64,000 nucleotides of DNA from Acheta domesticus. Taxonomy: Eukaryota > Arthropoda > Insecta > Orthoptera > Gryllidae. Positions 42,452-54,496 of this stretch are shown here, piece by piece. The stretch spans positions 3,223,217 to 3,287,216 of the forward strand of contig JAHLJT010009355.1 in NCBI GenBank assembly GCA_031308135.1, in the 5' to 3' direction. The notes beneath the pieces were generated by a model. The model was not told the DNA's origin, made no database searches, and saw only the letters and a list, made by a program, of their open reading frames with translations. Position 1 is the first letter of the stretch. Every line of letters starts with the position of its first letter. The position numbers were made by a program, and so were the translations under genes.

Positions 42452-44035
42452 GTTCCTCGCTTGTCCGTACGGTGCGCTCGATCGGTTTGGGTAAGCACGT
42501 CTTCTGTGGGCGATGTATCTACGCCAGAGACACAAGTGCTGCAGTGCTGTTGTCATTATGTGCTGTTCCATCGCAATAAATGCGTTGTTCAGTTGGATGG
42601 TGCCTCTGGAAGAGTTTCTATGAAGAGTATCTGCATTTCCCAGACTGCTGCTATTTCTTTATGTCTGAATTGTTTGTGTTAGTTTTATCATGACTGCTAT
42701 TATCACTATTCACATTCTTGGCATTCTTGATATAGTTGTTGAACCATTAATGAAATCTTGACCGAGCGAAGTGGATCAGTTCCTAGCGAACTGTATTCGC
42801 AATTGGAAACCTAAAATCATAATAGAGAGTTTTTGCAAGACAGGAAATCAAATGTCGTAGTTTCGTAATCATTGTCGTCAATCAGAAATGACGTATCTCC
42901 AGAAAAACACGTTTTTGCAAAGTCGTACAATTGAAAACATACGTAAAACTAGGTACTAGGTGGAACTGAAAAATCTCTAATCTAACATGAAAGCTTTTAC
43001 TGAACATCTATGAATCTTGTGAAAACATTTATGTTTTAAGAGGATTACCAGATAGAAATATGTATAATACATGAAATCTGATTGTATTATACGAATATGT
43101 AAAATATATATCTTTATCTCCAAAGTAGGTCTAAAGTATAGCTTCCTAAACTTAAATTAGACTACATATTTATATTGTTTGCATTAGTAATGGGAAATTA
43201 TTGCAATTGTATCACTCTTTACACAAATCAACTAAGTTGTTGTGGCAATCAATGTAGCCTCAGTGTATACATAACCTACAAATTCTAAACTAATGTGGTA
43301 GTTTATTCCGAACGTATGTAAATTAACTTGAGTAAAAATTAACCATGAAGTTCCTGCCGTATTATATTGGTACTAAGGATATTGTAATTTCCATTCGTAT
43401 TGTGTATTAGGGTCGAATTCGTGTTTAGTGATGGCGGCGAAAACTACGTAAAATGTAAACTATGAAGACATTTTGTCGTAGACGACAAAACATGCAGAAT
43501 GACGGTACCCGTGAATTGAAAACCCGTCATCGGATGCCGGCGCATGCGCAGAACAATTCTTTCCAGAATTGTCATGTTACGTCTTTCAAATTCACGACTT
43601 GCAAAAGCTCTCTATTAAGTAATGGCTACCAAATAATGTCACATTCGAATCTATTTTGCAGATTGTTGGCATTCTTTACAACCGACTGCTATACAAAAAC
43701 ACACAAGATACATTTAACTCGTAAGAAACTCTACAGGTAGACGTTCACCGCAGCCAACCTAATGAAAAAAGTTCGTCGCGATTTTCAGGACTTCAAAGCA
43801 TTGCAGTTGTGCATCCAGTTATAATGTTGATATCACTGGTTTCAGATACCTCGGCTCTGATGGACTCAGTTTTTGTAGCTTCGCCTTTGCTGCTGTCGCG
43901 GAACACTTCGCGATACCTATAGTTTTCCATGATTTTAGCAATTACTGTACGGATGGAATCACTCGCACAGCCAACGATTCAATACTTTTTTTAAGTTCTC
44001 CGCAGTGTTTTAAGGAATTATTCCGTTTTTAATGT
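42452..44035. other. no firm feature
   Basis: The minus-strand frame of the previous entry is also open upstream of the TAG for about 70 codons, but the residues are less protein-like. The rest is AT-rich with short frames only. Confidence 0.4.
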
Positions 44036-44043
44036 GATAAACA

Positions 44044-44535
44044 CACGAAGTCTACAAGGAGGAGACTCAAATCCGGTGGTGGGGGTATGTACGAAAAACG
44101 TCGGCAGCTACTTGAAAAATAATCCAAAAAACGGGCCTCTTCGCCTTCAGCGACCTCACGTGGCAATTGAAAGAACTACGAAGGCTTTCAAAACAGCCAA
44201 TGGCAGAAAAGCATCGTATACAAATTTAATTCAAACATCTTTTCTACAAAATTATTTACTACTTACTACTTCCTTTTCAACTTATTGTCTTCGGTTAAGC
44301 ACATCCGCACACCGCCTGGTAATCGGCGCCAACTGACCCACTTGGACCAAACGAATTTTGACGATTAGTGGCCGAGAAAAGCCGAGATAAGTTCCTTCTT
44401 TCGCCGCGTGATGTCGCTGAAGGCAAAGGGGCTCGTTTTTTTTGTATTATTTTTCAAATAGCTGCCGACGTTTTTCGTACATACCCCACCATACCTCCAA
44501 CACCGGAGTTGAGTCTCCTCCTTGTAGACTTCGTG
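44044..44535. mobile_element. TIR element, 492 bp, 8-bp TSD, long inverted repeats
   Basis: Flanked by a perfect GATAAACA at 44036-44043 and 44536-44543. The ends are inverted for about 115-130 bp, starting CACGAAGTCTACAAGGAGGA at both ends and including ACGAAAAACGTCGGCAGCTA. The interior (44165-44395) is unique and non-coding. An 8-bp duplication fits hAT, P or Merlin, but the terminal sequence does not look like a typical hAT end, so the superfamily is open. Confidence 0.9.
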
Positions 44536-44543
44536 GATAAACA

Positions 44544-45957
44544 TTTCCAACTTCACCGAAATGATTCATTTATGCGGATTTGCCGTCAGTGACTCGGTGA
44601 TATGATTCGCCACGCGTGTTCATGTAGCTGAAGTCAATAGAAGGTGGTTCGCCCTCAGCGTTGTTTGTTTCCATTCACTTTTGCGCTGGTAGTTATGATT
44701 TTGAAGCCATCTTTTTTATCCCGTAGCGGGATCCTTTGAAAGGTTTCTTGTGGGCGATGGGTTTCTCTAAAGGATTACAGTTGCCACTCTAGCCGTTGTT
44801 GCACTACAAGACAGAAGATATACTTGGGTGAGATCGCTGCTCGTACATAATGTGAGGTTAGAGGTGTACAAATATCTTGTGCACAGATAGTGACCGTACT
44901 AGTGCTGCAGAAAGACCCAGAGAGAAAATCGTTAAGTGAGAAATTCTTAGTATTCCATCGTAGTTTGAACAGAAGGTTGTGCTTGTGATATTGAAGAAAA
45001 AGTTGTGAACAATTGAATTTCCAGAAAGAAAGATATCTGAAATCATTCTTCATGAAGACCGATAAATGACTACTCCCTTTAATTCAATTGGAAGTTTATT
45101 TCATTATTGACAAGAAATCCTGAAATTCTCCACACAATATGTGCTCAAAAACCTTAGTTGTCCAACTTACAATTTAATGAATTACAAAAAGTGAACTATC
45201 GAACGACTTCTTCAACCATGTGAGTCTAGTTGATCATTTAAAATATCAAGCTGAAGGAGTAATAAATAACACCTACTGAAACTACTTTCCTAATTAGCAT
45301 CTAATCCCACTTGAAGTGCCTGCACATCCACAGAGACTTACTTTCTTGTGCGACACTTTCAGTACATGCAGATCGGTAACTTGTTCTTTTCTTTCTTGAT
45401 TACTGAAATTTTCGAATACTAGATGATAAAAACTACAGTTAACTTCGATATTAAATTTTTCCCGTTTATTAGGACACTTAAATTAAGTGCAATGAAGCCG
45501 CGTAACATTTATACTAAGTACGTAACAAATACGTAACATTAATACTACATGTGGGATGAGAAACAAACATAAAAAAGGCTAATTGCCGAAATGTTATATA
45601 TCATATTAAATAATGCGATGAACACAAAAAGTGACGTACAAAAACTGAACCAAATTTACTAAGACGTTAATGCTGCACCAACTTCCATAATTGTATTATT
45701 TTTTTGCCAATCCCACATGTTCATTCTATTATTCGAAATATTTATAATTTATATAATTCCTTAACATATCTAAATGTGATCCTCTCCATAATTGCCAAAT
45801 GTAACTACTTGATTTGACAAGCCTTCAACATTTTTGTGATATGTAATGCTTTGATGTAAAAGCAATGTAAATATTTATCTCAATTCTATTGTTTTATGTT
45901 AATTGTATACCATTGTCAACCATTGTAAATAACATTTTACTTTCAAAATTACCTTCT
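44544..45957. other. AT-rich stretch, no feature seen
   Basis: No frame above 100 codons, no terminal repeats and no RNA gene recognised. Confidence 0.5.
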
Positions 45958-48700
45958 TATGGAATCCGTGGTATTGGCTCTAGATTGGCTATGTTCGTAC
46001 CTTAAACTACGATCTCAGAGAGTAGAAATACCTTACTGGAATGATGGAACTTTATGTACTGCGATGTGTCGGGGACCATCGCAGTCCTCCACCCTTGCGT
46101 CACGCCAAATTACCGGACGGCAGGAAAGAACTACGCGCCCTCGAATTAGATACGCCCAGCCGCTCAAGCCCCCCATAAACTTTCAACTATCAATTATACC
46201 CTTTTTCTGACAATACCGCGATGCGTCGGGTGACCATCGCACCCTCTCACCCCCGCGTCACGCCAAATTACCGGAAGTTGGAAAGGGCCACGCGTCCACC
46301 GCGACCCGATTTAGTTCCGCCCAACGGCCCAAGTTCTCCAGAAGCCCCTAACAATAAATCTTACCCTTTGTCCAACAATACTGGATGATCGACAGCCGGA
46401 ACAACCATTTTAGCGACTTGGCGATCGCACCCGGCTCAATAATCCTCTAAAAGCCTATAAAAACATCACATGCCAAAGCAGAAGGGACACGTGCGCGCTC
46501 CTCCGGCCTAACAATGCCGGCCAATGAACAACCAGAAGGCACCGTTGATGAAATAGAAGGTTCGAGAAGTTCAAATCCGACCAATAAAATCACTAGGCAG
46601 GAAGCACGTGAGCACTTTGAGATTTTTTCGAGAAAACGAAAGGGACAGACGGGCGGGGGCGGCGAGAGAAGAGACGACGGGCGACAGACGCTAGAGAGGA
46701 CGGTCGTGCAGGAGAAGGTCGTATGGAGATAGAAACCAACAAGTAAAGTTTTGAGTAGATTAACAGTGGTAGTTAAGAAAGCCACCGAATATTGGTCAGT
46801 TAATGAAACCTGCGGTAGAAAGGGAACAGCAGCAGTGGGTAAGGCACACACTGAGCCGACCACTGCGAAACTTGCCCGGTCTTCACGGAATTAATTCCGA
46901 ATAGCCAAAGTTTGGCTTCGAGCGTCATACGCGGTCCAGGTGTCGTGTGACGGCCTGAGACGCGCGCGAGCATCACGTCGCGACCGCCCCGGTCATCCAC
47001 CGCCGACGTCCCGTGCGCCGGAGTCATCACCCCGGAGGCAATCGGAGGCCAACCTTGCAACGTTCCGGCGTCGCCTCCTGAGGGTCCGACTACACTTCTC
47101 CGTCGCTCGGCGAGCAATCCAGTCGCGGTGACATTACCATCTAACATCACAGATTGTAAGTTGTCATCACCATCATTCATTAATCGGCTACTAAAGTGAC
47201 AATAACCCAGCATCAACCTGAACAGTTTCTCTTCGTTTAATTTTTTGAATAAATTAGTCCCCGCATTTGGTCGGGTGAACCAATTAATACCATAGCAAAG
47301 TGTTATTATTCTAAATCTTAAGAAACCACCAAATGCAACCCTTCGACCCAGGGCGCTCACCCCTGAGACGCTCAACGCCGGCGACATTAAGCAGGTAAGT
47401 GGGCATGCGCTTGGCGCCCTTATTAAATAAATTCAGCGCGTGTCCCCTCCTGCGACTTGGAACGACTGTCACACCATAAGTGTGTCGGCGCCTCCATTTT
47501 GTGAGCAGTTCCATCACAGTACACACCTTTCCGGTTCTTTGCCAATTGCACATGGAGTCCCGCAAGGATCGATTTTAGGCCCTATTCTCTTCCTATTATA
47601 CGTAAATGACATGCCCTTAGCGATTCGAAACGGAAGAACAAGTTCTCTTTGCGGATGATACAAATATTCTTTGCAACAAAGAAACCGTAAATAGTACAAT
47701 ATCAGACGTTTCAAATTGGTTCCGTAATAACAAATTAATAGTAAATGAAAAGAGAACTGTTTCAATGCAGTTTTCCATATCAAATAAAAAATTCTGTACT
47801 CCATTGAAAATGAACGGTGTGCCATTGACTGATGTTAATGTAACAAAATTTGTAGGTCTATCAATTCAGTCAAACCTCAAATGGAATGCCCACTTAAATG
47901 AATTGAACACAAAATTAAGTTCATTATGGTACGCGTTCAGAATTCTTTCAAATTCCGTCAGCCTTCATACAGCTCGTTGTGAATATTTTGCCAATGTTCA
48001 CTCTCGCCTGAGATATGGCATAATATTCTGGAGAAACACATCTTATAGCTCCCAGACTTTCAGATTACAAAAAAGAATTGTACGAATAATAAGCAAATCC
48101 AACCCACGTGATTCATGTGTCTCTCTTTATTAATCTAGGAATTTTACCATTACCTTGTCTCCTGATTTACGAATCAGTAGTTTTTGTCAAAAATGACTTA
48201 CTTAAGGGCGGGAATATATTTTCAGCAAACGCCGAGGTCAATAAGTATAACACACGACGTAGTAATCATATTCACCAGGTGGCAGTATCAACAGCTCACT
48301 ACAAAAAATTCACATACAATTCATGTACATTACTCTACAACACTTTGCCAGAAGACATTAAACGATTAAATTCGATAATAAAGTTTAAGTCCCAAGTAAA
48401 ATCTTTTCTGCTGCATAACTGTTTCAATACAATTCGAGACTATACCGAGCATCAAAAAGGAAAGCAGCATTAATTTTAACAATGATAGTTAATGTAATTA
48501 TTTATCATTTGGACTGTATAATTCTAAAGAACCTGTAACAAGTATTGTACCACAGTTTTCTGGGTTGATGTCCCCCATCTCGATCAGGTTTTCGTCCAGT
48601 TTCCTTGATCCTGGAGCAAATGCTAAGATGGTCCCTTGTTTTGCTTCTGGACATAAATGTAACTTCATTATTTGTGCACGTCTTCTGAATTTCATTGGGA
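45958..48700 (+). pseudogene. jockey-like RT fragment split by a solo LTR
   Basis: The left piece (45960-46059) encodes LALDWLCSYLKLRSQRVEIP, the region before RT motif B. The right piece (from 47519) resumes with HLSGSLPIAHGVPQGSILGP. Removing the LTR and one GTAC copy joins the two in frame. A frameshift near 47640 follows; after it come ADDTNILC (catalytic ADD), NWFRNNKLIVNEKRT and KFVGLSIQSNLKWNAHL. Another shift near 48110 leads to the tail LGILPLPCLLIYESVVFVKN, ending at 48473. The 3' region to about 48700 matches 2940-3060. The 5' part is missing. Confidence 0.85.
46060..47518 (+). repeat. solo LTR, 1459 bp, 4-bp TSD
   Basis: Flanked by GTAC at 46056-46059 and 47519-47522. It starts TGCGATGTGTCGGGGACC and ends GTTCCATCACA, i.e. 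TG...CA. The U3 part has two tandem copies of a roughly 160-bp unit beginning GCGATGTGTCGGGG (46061) and GCGATGCGTCGGGT (46218). A TATA box (TATAAAAAC) lies at about 46456, and AATAAA signals at about 47248 and 47424. No internal retrotransposon sequence remains. The 4-bp duplication fits gypsy. It is unrelated to the LTRs at 19607 and 22548. Confidence 0.88.
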
Positions 48701-49079
48701 AATATAGGTATTCAAATTATCGTTTTTCATATTATCGCGGCAAAAAGTATTATTCTTTCATGAAGAACATGAGGGTTCAGGGCAGGAATTTATTTACCTT
48801 TGAAAATATATTTTATTATATAGGAGCGAATATTTTGTCAACAAAACTCGAAAAAACTCTCTTTTCTGTATTCAAAATTCGACTAGAATATGGTTTAGGA
48901 TAAAGACCACAGAATTATGAAAACGTGCACAAAATTCACTTCTCCCATAGCTCGTCACACGCAGTTTTTAACTGTTTTTGACGTAAATAAATAAATAAAT
49001 AAACCGTTGCCATAATTGCTCTTGACAAGGCACGTGCGAAATGTTGAGCCATATATAAATGTTTTTAAAGTTTTAATTC
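48701..49079. other. no feature seen
   Basis: AT-rich sequence including a short (AAAT)n run near 48987. Confidence 0.5.
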
Positions 49080-49800
49080 CTGAAGTCAATATTGATTGAT
49101 CCTATATGGTCCAAAATATATATTTATTCTTATCATCTACACCTCCAATTATAATTAATATTGTACTTCTGCCCGGTTATTGTTTGCAATTTTCTACGAG
49201 TAAAAAACAGAGTTTGCTGAAAATGGGTTCAGGATCACGGTTTTTTCGTCCTTTGCTGCGCGCGAGCAAAAATTTTAAACAAAAAAATGGAACAATTTTG
49301 AAAAAGTAATTCTTTAAAAATGTCCTATATTTCAGGCAAAATTACACGAAAACAATTCACATTTTCGAAAACTTACCTAGACTAATTTTTGAACAACATA
49401 TTTCATTAACGAAAACTTTTTATTTTCATTATTGTAGTATTTGGAAGTAGTAGATTTTGTACCTGGCCTACCCATATTTTTAAAGCATCCATTACGATAC
49501 ACAAGGACAAAATTCAATCAAAAGTTTGGAGCCATTTTTGAGAAAAAATTGAAAACGTTGTGGCTTCATGGAAAGTAGCACCAAAAATCAAAATAAAACT
49601 TGAGGCCAACTTCGATGGTGACGAATTTATCTATATCGATTGGAGATATCAATTTTGGAGAAAATCGACTGAATGGTTTAGGCGTTCGCATTCACCACAG
49701 AGTCAGACAGACTTTTCCTCGTCAATCAATTTTTCGGTACCTTGAACCCACAGAACGTGCGTCCTGACTACATAACGTGGTAGAGGAGGTAACTGTTCTA
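49080..49800 (+). repeat. (GACG)n repeat family, degenerate copy
   Basis: Shows AGTTTGGAGCCATTTTTGAG (49524), a GGAGATATCAATTTTGGAGA block, ATGGTTTAGGCGTTCGCATT, a minimal tract (CAGAGTCAGACAGAC), then TTTTCGGTACCTTGAACCCA and TGACTACATAACGTGGTAGA. Same order as the fuller copies. The tetranucleotide tract is almost absent. Confidence 0.7.
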
Positions 49801-50169
49801 CATATGTGAAAAAGAAATACCATTTACCCTCTTACCAGAAAATTTTAGAAAATGACGGATTAAAATTTCCTGGAAGTAAGTTAAGAGAATATAGTAAATA
49901 ATCGTAGAACATGTAATGCTGATGGGCACGCAGGCGGTTCCATACTTACACGCAGACGGACGTGGCCACAGGAGCTGGCGGGGCAGTGAGAAGGTAGGCA
50001 GAGAGAAAATACAAACTAGTGGGGCTAAAACAGTAAGAACTTCTTCGCCCGTATTTTATAGCAAAATTACACGAAAAATACTCCAAATCTCGAAAAATTG
50101 TACATGAACTTATTTCAAAATCTATCTTCAAGGAACAGATTTAATTAACGGAAAAAATCACTTATCTAT

Positions 50170-50720
50170 ATAATTGTAGTTGTAGGATGACGCGGAAAAC
50201 ATTTTCAATTTTTGTTATTTTCGAAAAATCAGGGATTTCCATGAAATGAGACCCTACAGCATTCTATTAAACGTTCTTTAGCTATCCAACAACAAAATTT
50301 AATAAAAACGATGGAGTATTTTTTTAACAAATTTGAAAATATTCCAGGGACGTCTTGTAACGTACCACCGAAATTAAAATATCGGTTTCAAGTTCAAGGG
50401 GCCGGGACATGAGCCAGATCGATTGATGAATAACAGTTTTGAAGAAAATCAGCTGAATGGTTTAGCCGCTAGCTTTGTTTACAGACAGACTGACTGTCGG
50501 ACGGACGGGCGGACAGACGTTTGGTCGTCAGTCGATTTTTTGGTATCAAGGACACACACAATTTCTGGCTACACCACGTGTTAGAGGACTTTTTGTAAAT
50601 TTAGCAACTGGATTTACTCACTTTTTCGTTAGTAGGGCCCTGTAATAAGAGTTTTTTCTGTTAAAATTTGCCATTTTTTTGCACAGCATTACATAACTTA
50701 CTCTTTACTCTGTAGCGAGA
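50170..50720 (+). repeat. (GACG)n repeat family, partial copy
   Basis: Contains AGCCAGATCGATTGATGAAT, ATGGTTTAGCCGCTAGCTTT, a short tract (CGGACGGACGGGCGGACAGA), TTTTTTGGTATCAAGGAC, GGCTACACCACGTGTTAGAG and TTAGCAACTGGATTTACTCA, in the family order. Confidence 0.8.
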
Positions 50721-52006
50721 AAGTACAAACAAAATGTTGTTACATCAGCGACCTTTCTCTTTGCAGCCGTATGGTATAGATTACTTTCATAAAATGTATC
50801 ATATCGTTTTACAAGGTTACTAATTTCTTTATTCATTCAAGGATTAATAAAAAAAATATAGAGAGAATTTTGACTAGTGTTACAAACAGTTTTTATCAGG
50901 TATCTTAAGAAATAGTGAGCCTTACGAGATAAATTTAAGTTATCGGAACATCATTCAAAAACTTCACGGTCATAATAGTGGAAACATAATTCATTTGATG
51001 TGGTTTTTATTGGTAATAGAACAGCTGCATATGTTCATAAAAGAACAGCAGCAATCTTAACATTTTTAGAGAAACTTTTAATTTGTGATAAGCGATAGGC
51101 GTGATAAGCACGGGAAGAAAACTTTACTAAGTTTTGATAACTTTTCATCTTATTATTCAAAAGAAATGTCATTAGCTTTACTCAAAGAAATCTTTTTGGC
51201 ATTCGAAACCGCAGATTCAATAATAAAACACCTTCTTGTAAATAAATATCTTATTGATTATTCCAGTGTTTTATAGAGGCCTTGAATACCGTTGTGAAGT
51301 AATAACATATTTCTGAAATTACTCTAATGCAAAAAATAAAGCAGTGATGCAATAATTAGTAAGAATCTTGATTCTATCTGTTAAAAAGACCATTTTTATG
51401 CGCACTATCAGGACTAATTTTTATGAATGTCTTCAAAGACAATGTCACACTCCTTATGTTTTAGAAAGGAAACAATATTGTTCCGTTTATTTATTTTCAT
51501 ATACATGTACCCGACATTACGTACGGGTGTAACATCTGCAATCTACATCCAAAGTGATTCGAACATTGTATACTCTCGTATGAGAAGATATTGTATACTG
51601 ACAGTTACTGCAAATGAATACAAGGTCTACTGCTCCCTCACAGCGCTAACCAACACAATGAGTGACTTTCACTGATTCCTTTTCATCCTTAATATGAAAA
51701 TTACTAATTTCCAATTCGCGTACAAATGAAAGACTTTGTAATCTTCGACCATGTGATAGATGTTTGTAGTTTCCTTAGATTCGCAGAAAACTTTCATGGT
51801 TTCGTTAGATGGTAGAAAAAAAACAAAAATCTCTATATTACAGGTTTCAATTGCCCCCACAGTTTAAAATAAAAGCATGCAGTCAATCTTGTAAGAGATG
51901 TCTGTAATTTTGTTAGATGGTTGAAAAAACACAAAAACGCCTATATTTCTGGTTTCAAACGCGACCAAAGATTGAAAGAGACGTGTGCAGTCATGTGAAA
52001 AGGGTC

Positions 52007-52007
<1 letters not shown>
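50721..52007. other. no gene; a two-unit direct repeat at 51800-51995
   Basis: Two diverged units of about 105 bp share TTAGATGGT(A/T)GAAAAAA, CTATATT, GGTTTCAA and a TGCAGTCA end. The rest is AT-rich without identified features. Confidence 0.45.

Positions 52008-52049
<42 letters not shown>
52008..52049 (+). repeat. (TAA)n microsatellite, upstream of the R4-like fragment
   Basis: About 14 TAA units directly before the first recognisable codon of the R4/Dong-like fragment. Confidence 0.95.
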
Positions 52050-52663
52050 TAATTGATCAAAGACATGACAGGGTGTGTAGCTACCTCCACTGGCAGATCT
52101 GTACCACCCTCGAAGTTCCGAACACATGCCCCACGTCTGACGTCTGTTGGATTGTGTACGATATTGTACGACCAACAAATTCAAACTGATTGCACGATAG
52201 CGGCAAACAAACCGGATATAGTCATCCGGGATTTGGAGAACAAATCGTGTTTACTTGTCGATGTTGCTGTACCTTGCGATCAAAACGTCCTTACCAAGGA
52301 GGCAGAGAAACGTCTTAAATACAAGAGTTTGGAAATCGAAGATCAGCCGAATGTGGGGCGTAAAAGCACAGGTCGTCCCGATAGTTATCGGAGCTCTGGG
52401 ATTTGTTCCGCAAAATTTGAGTAAGAACTTGTCTAAACTCCCTGGTAATTCAAAAGACAGGGAAGTGCAAGAAATCGCTTTATTTGGAACAGCCCACATT
52501 TTGAGTATTGTATAGTATTGTATAAGTATATTGTATGTACATTTTGAGTAAGTATTGTAGAGGCACCGACAGTCCCTAGATCTACTCCTTAGGTAGCTGG
52601 TTGCAACCTGGAGTAGATTTTATATTCAGCCTGACACATAACATCTTTAGTCGTGATTTAGAG
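52050..52663 (+). pseudogene. R4/Dong-like element: restriction-like endonuclease end
   Basis: The sequence reads RHDRVCSYLHWQICTTLEV (52057 on), then after a shift IQTDCTIAANKPDIVIRDLE and KSCLLVDVAVPCDQNVLTKE, then after another shift MWGVKAQVVPIVIGALGFVP and a tail with IALFGTAHILSIV. The KPDIVI...LLVDVA pattern is the PD-(D/E)xK-type endonuclease found at the C-terminus of R2/R4/Dong-type non-LTR elements, which nicks the target to prime reverse transcription. Only the C-terminal 150 codons and the 3' untranslated part remain. It lies exactly between two (TAA)n tracts; Dong-type elements are known to insert into TAA repeats. Confidence 0.8.

Positions 52664-52700
<37 letters not shown>
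52664..52700 (+). repeat. (AAT)n microsatellite shared by two converging 3' ends
   Basis: About 12 AAT units. It is the 3' flank of the R4-like fragment on the plus strand and, read on the minus strand, the ATT tail of the element at 52701-52947. Confidence 0.95.
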
Positions 52701-52701
<1 letters not shown>

Positions 52702-52947
52702 TCTTTATTAATGGCGAGGCTCAGGCCATAGGGCCTGCTCTTCCGCCTAACCACTCAATCTACATTAATACAGAGTAGTACTATTTTAAGAGGGGGAGGG
52801 CCAGCTGTACATTTACGATCTGGGAGGGCAAAACAAGGAACCACCCCGGCATACCCCTTAAGCGATTGAGTAAACCCAAAAAAGCCTCGTCTATGGTCTA
52901 TGGTCTTCGTGTGCCCGCGCACAGGGAGGCCAGGACGCCGTGGTCCC
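52701..52947 (-). mobile_element. 3' end of a second TAA-tailed element, minus strand
   Basis: Read on the minus strand it ends AATAAAGACATTATTATT, a polyadenylation-signal-like block followed by an ATT tail. Upstream are GGCCTGAGCCTCGCCAT and GGTTAGGCGGAAGAGCAGG. This resembles the 3' end of a non-LTR element or a SINE that borrows one. Coding part not identified. It is cut off at 52948 by hAT-derived sequence. Confidence 0.45.
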
Positions 52948-53237
52948 ATCTTTTTGTGCTTGCGACTGCTTTGAACAATTTTTGTATACCAACCAAATAC
53001 AACGTTTTTTTAGTTCTTCTGTTATGGATTTTTATAATATCATAACTGTAATATTAATTTTTTAGTTGTATATACATTAATCATTAAGTATGTTGAATAA
53101 AAGTCGTATTTAATATACATCGTTTCAGAATAAACTCAGAAATTAGGGTAAAAACCATCTTAAAATGGCGGTGCGGTCCACGGCTTAACTAGAATTTGAT
53201 ATGTGGCCCATAAACCCTTCTAAGTTGGACAGCCCTG
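52948..53237 (+). mobile_element. truncated hAT copy related to 4038-5085
   Basis: Starts inside the left end (ATCTTTTTGTGC...GCGACTGCTTTGAA) and ends with the right terminus (TCTAAGTTGGACAGCCCTG), matching both ends of the element at 4038-5085. The transposase region is deleted and the first 30 bp of the left terminus are missing. Confidence 0.82.
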
Positions 53238-53247
53238 ATCTAGAATA

Positions 53248-54122
53248 TACACGAAGAGAAATGTTTAACTCGCATACTTAATCACGTAATAGATTAAACT
53301 AAACGGTATAGTATATTTTGGTAGAACAAAGTGATTAATCAAGTTCACGAAACTACTGTTTAGTTAAACACACTAATGCACGTATAGTAATGTTCACTAA
53401 AAAGGTCGTACCCCGTAAGGAATGGCATCTAGTGGAGAAAACTAAACGAATCGTGGCGTTGACTAATACACTTGAGTAATATTTACTAAACACAGTGCAG
53501 TGAAAATAAATAAACGAAACGTGAAAGGGAATACGTTCTTTCTGTCCCTTCAAGCAGGTAGCAACTGGGGTTCCGCAGTGGTCACACATTCTATGGCCCC
53601 GTGCACTCCTACTTCCTTAATCTCGATTACCTGACAGACCCTGACCTAGCAGAGCAGTTATGGACGCAAGCTGCTGGCTTTAGACTGTCGACGGGATTTC
53701 TACCATTAAGTTTAGAGAATATAACATAATTATGAAAACCAATAAAATACTAAACACGCCATTTATATAGCGTATAATACTACATACAGCGTTGAATTCT
53801 CACACTTCAGACGGGTTTTATATTCATTCGAATTGGTCAGGTTGCTGAGAACGCGTGCTTACTAAACAGTGCTTAGTAAACAGTGTTTAGTAAGTGTGAC
53901 CACATGAAACGTAGATCTCACCAAATGATTTTATCTACGAAACAAGAATAGTACCACTGACAATTCTCTTTGTTCGTTCACTCACGATTATGAATAGTTT
54001 GATTTAATAAATGAAACTAAATCATGTTTAGTGAATCTTACAACACGAATAGTTGCTTTTTACTAGACGATCGTTTACTAAACATATTTAGTACATTCTA
54101 CTACTCCATTTCTCTTAGTGTA
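53248..54122. mobile_element. TA-flanked inverted-repeat element, about 875 bp
   Basis: Left end TACACGAAGAGAAATG; right end, read inward, TACACTAAGAGAAATGGAG. TA at each edge fits a Tc1/mariner target. The interior is rich in TTAGTAAAC/GTTTACTAA motifs in both orientations and has no transposase frame. Edges beyond the first 16 bp are less certain. Confidence 0.6.
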
Positions 54123-54496
54123 CTTCACAGAGTGGCTGAAGAGCCTCCGATCTTTGCAGCAAATTGAAGTCATGTTTATGCAGTGAAAGAAGCGCCCTCC
54201 GGAGAAACAAAGCATTCTCGTATTCCGTTTGGTGCTAGTTACAGCCGGGTGGGCGCGGGCCTGCGCGTAATATAAATCCTCTTACTCTGCGTTCCACGAC
54301 CAAAAGACAATCATTTAAAAACGAAATCACAATATGTATGGAGAGCGAATTGAGAAACTTTAAAAACGCTTTGCTTCCTGCATCAGTTATTGTCATAAGA
54401 ATGGAAGCACGTGAAATGTTATTATGGTTTGAATAACGCCTGAAAGTGAATCTTATTGCAATAAGAAGAAAATGAACATCACGAATATGGCGGCAA
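54123..54496. other. no firm feature
   Basis: A GC-rich patch with a TATA-like AATATAAATC at about 54271 is present, but nothing else supports a promoter. Confidence 0.4.

Noticed and set aside
46800..47387. 195-codon minus-strand frame and other long frames inside the solo LTR
   Set aside because: They lie within a non-coding LTR whose TG...CA ends and TSD are well defined; the residues are low-information and no family is recognised.
54260..54290. TATA-like promoter next to a GC-rich patch
   Set aside because: Only a single AATATAAAT match, with no initiator, island or downstream frame.
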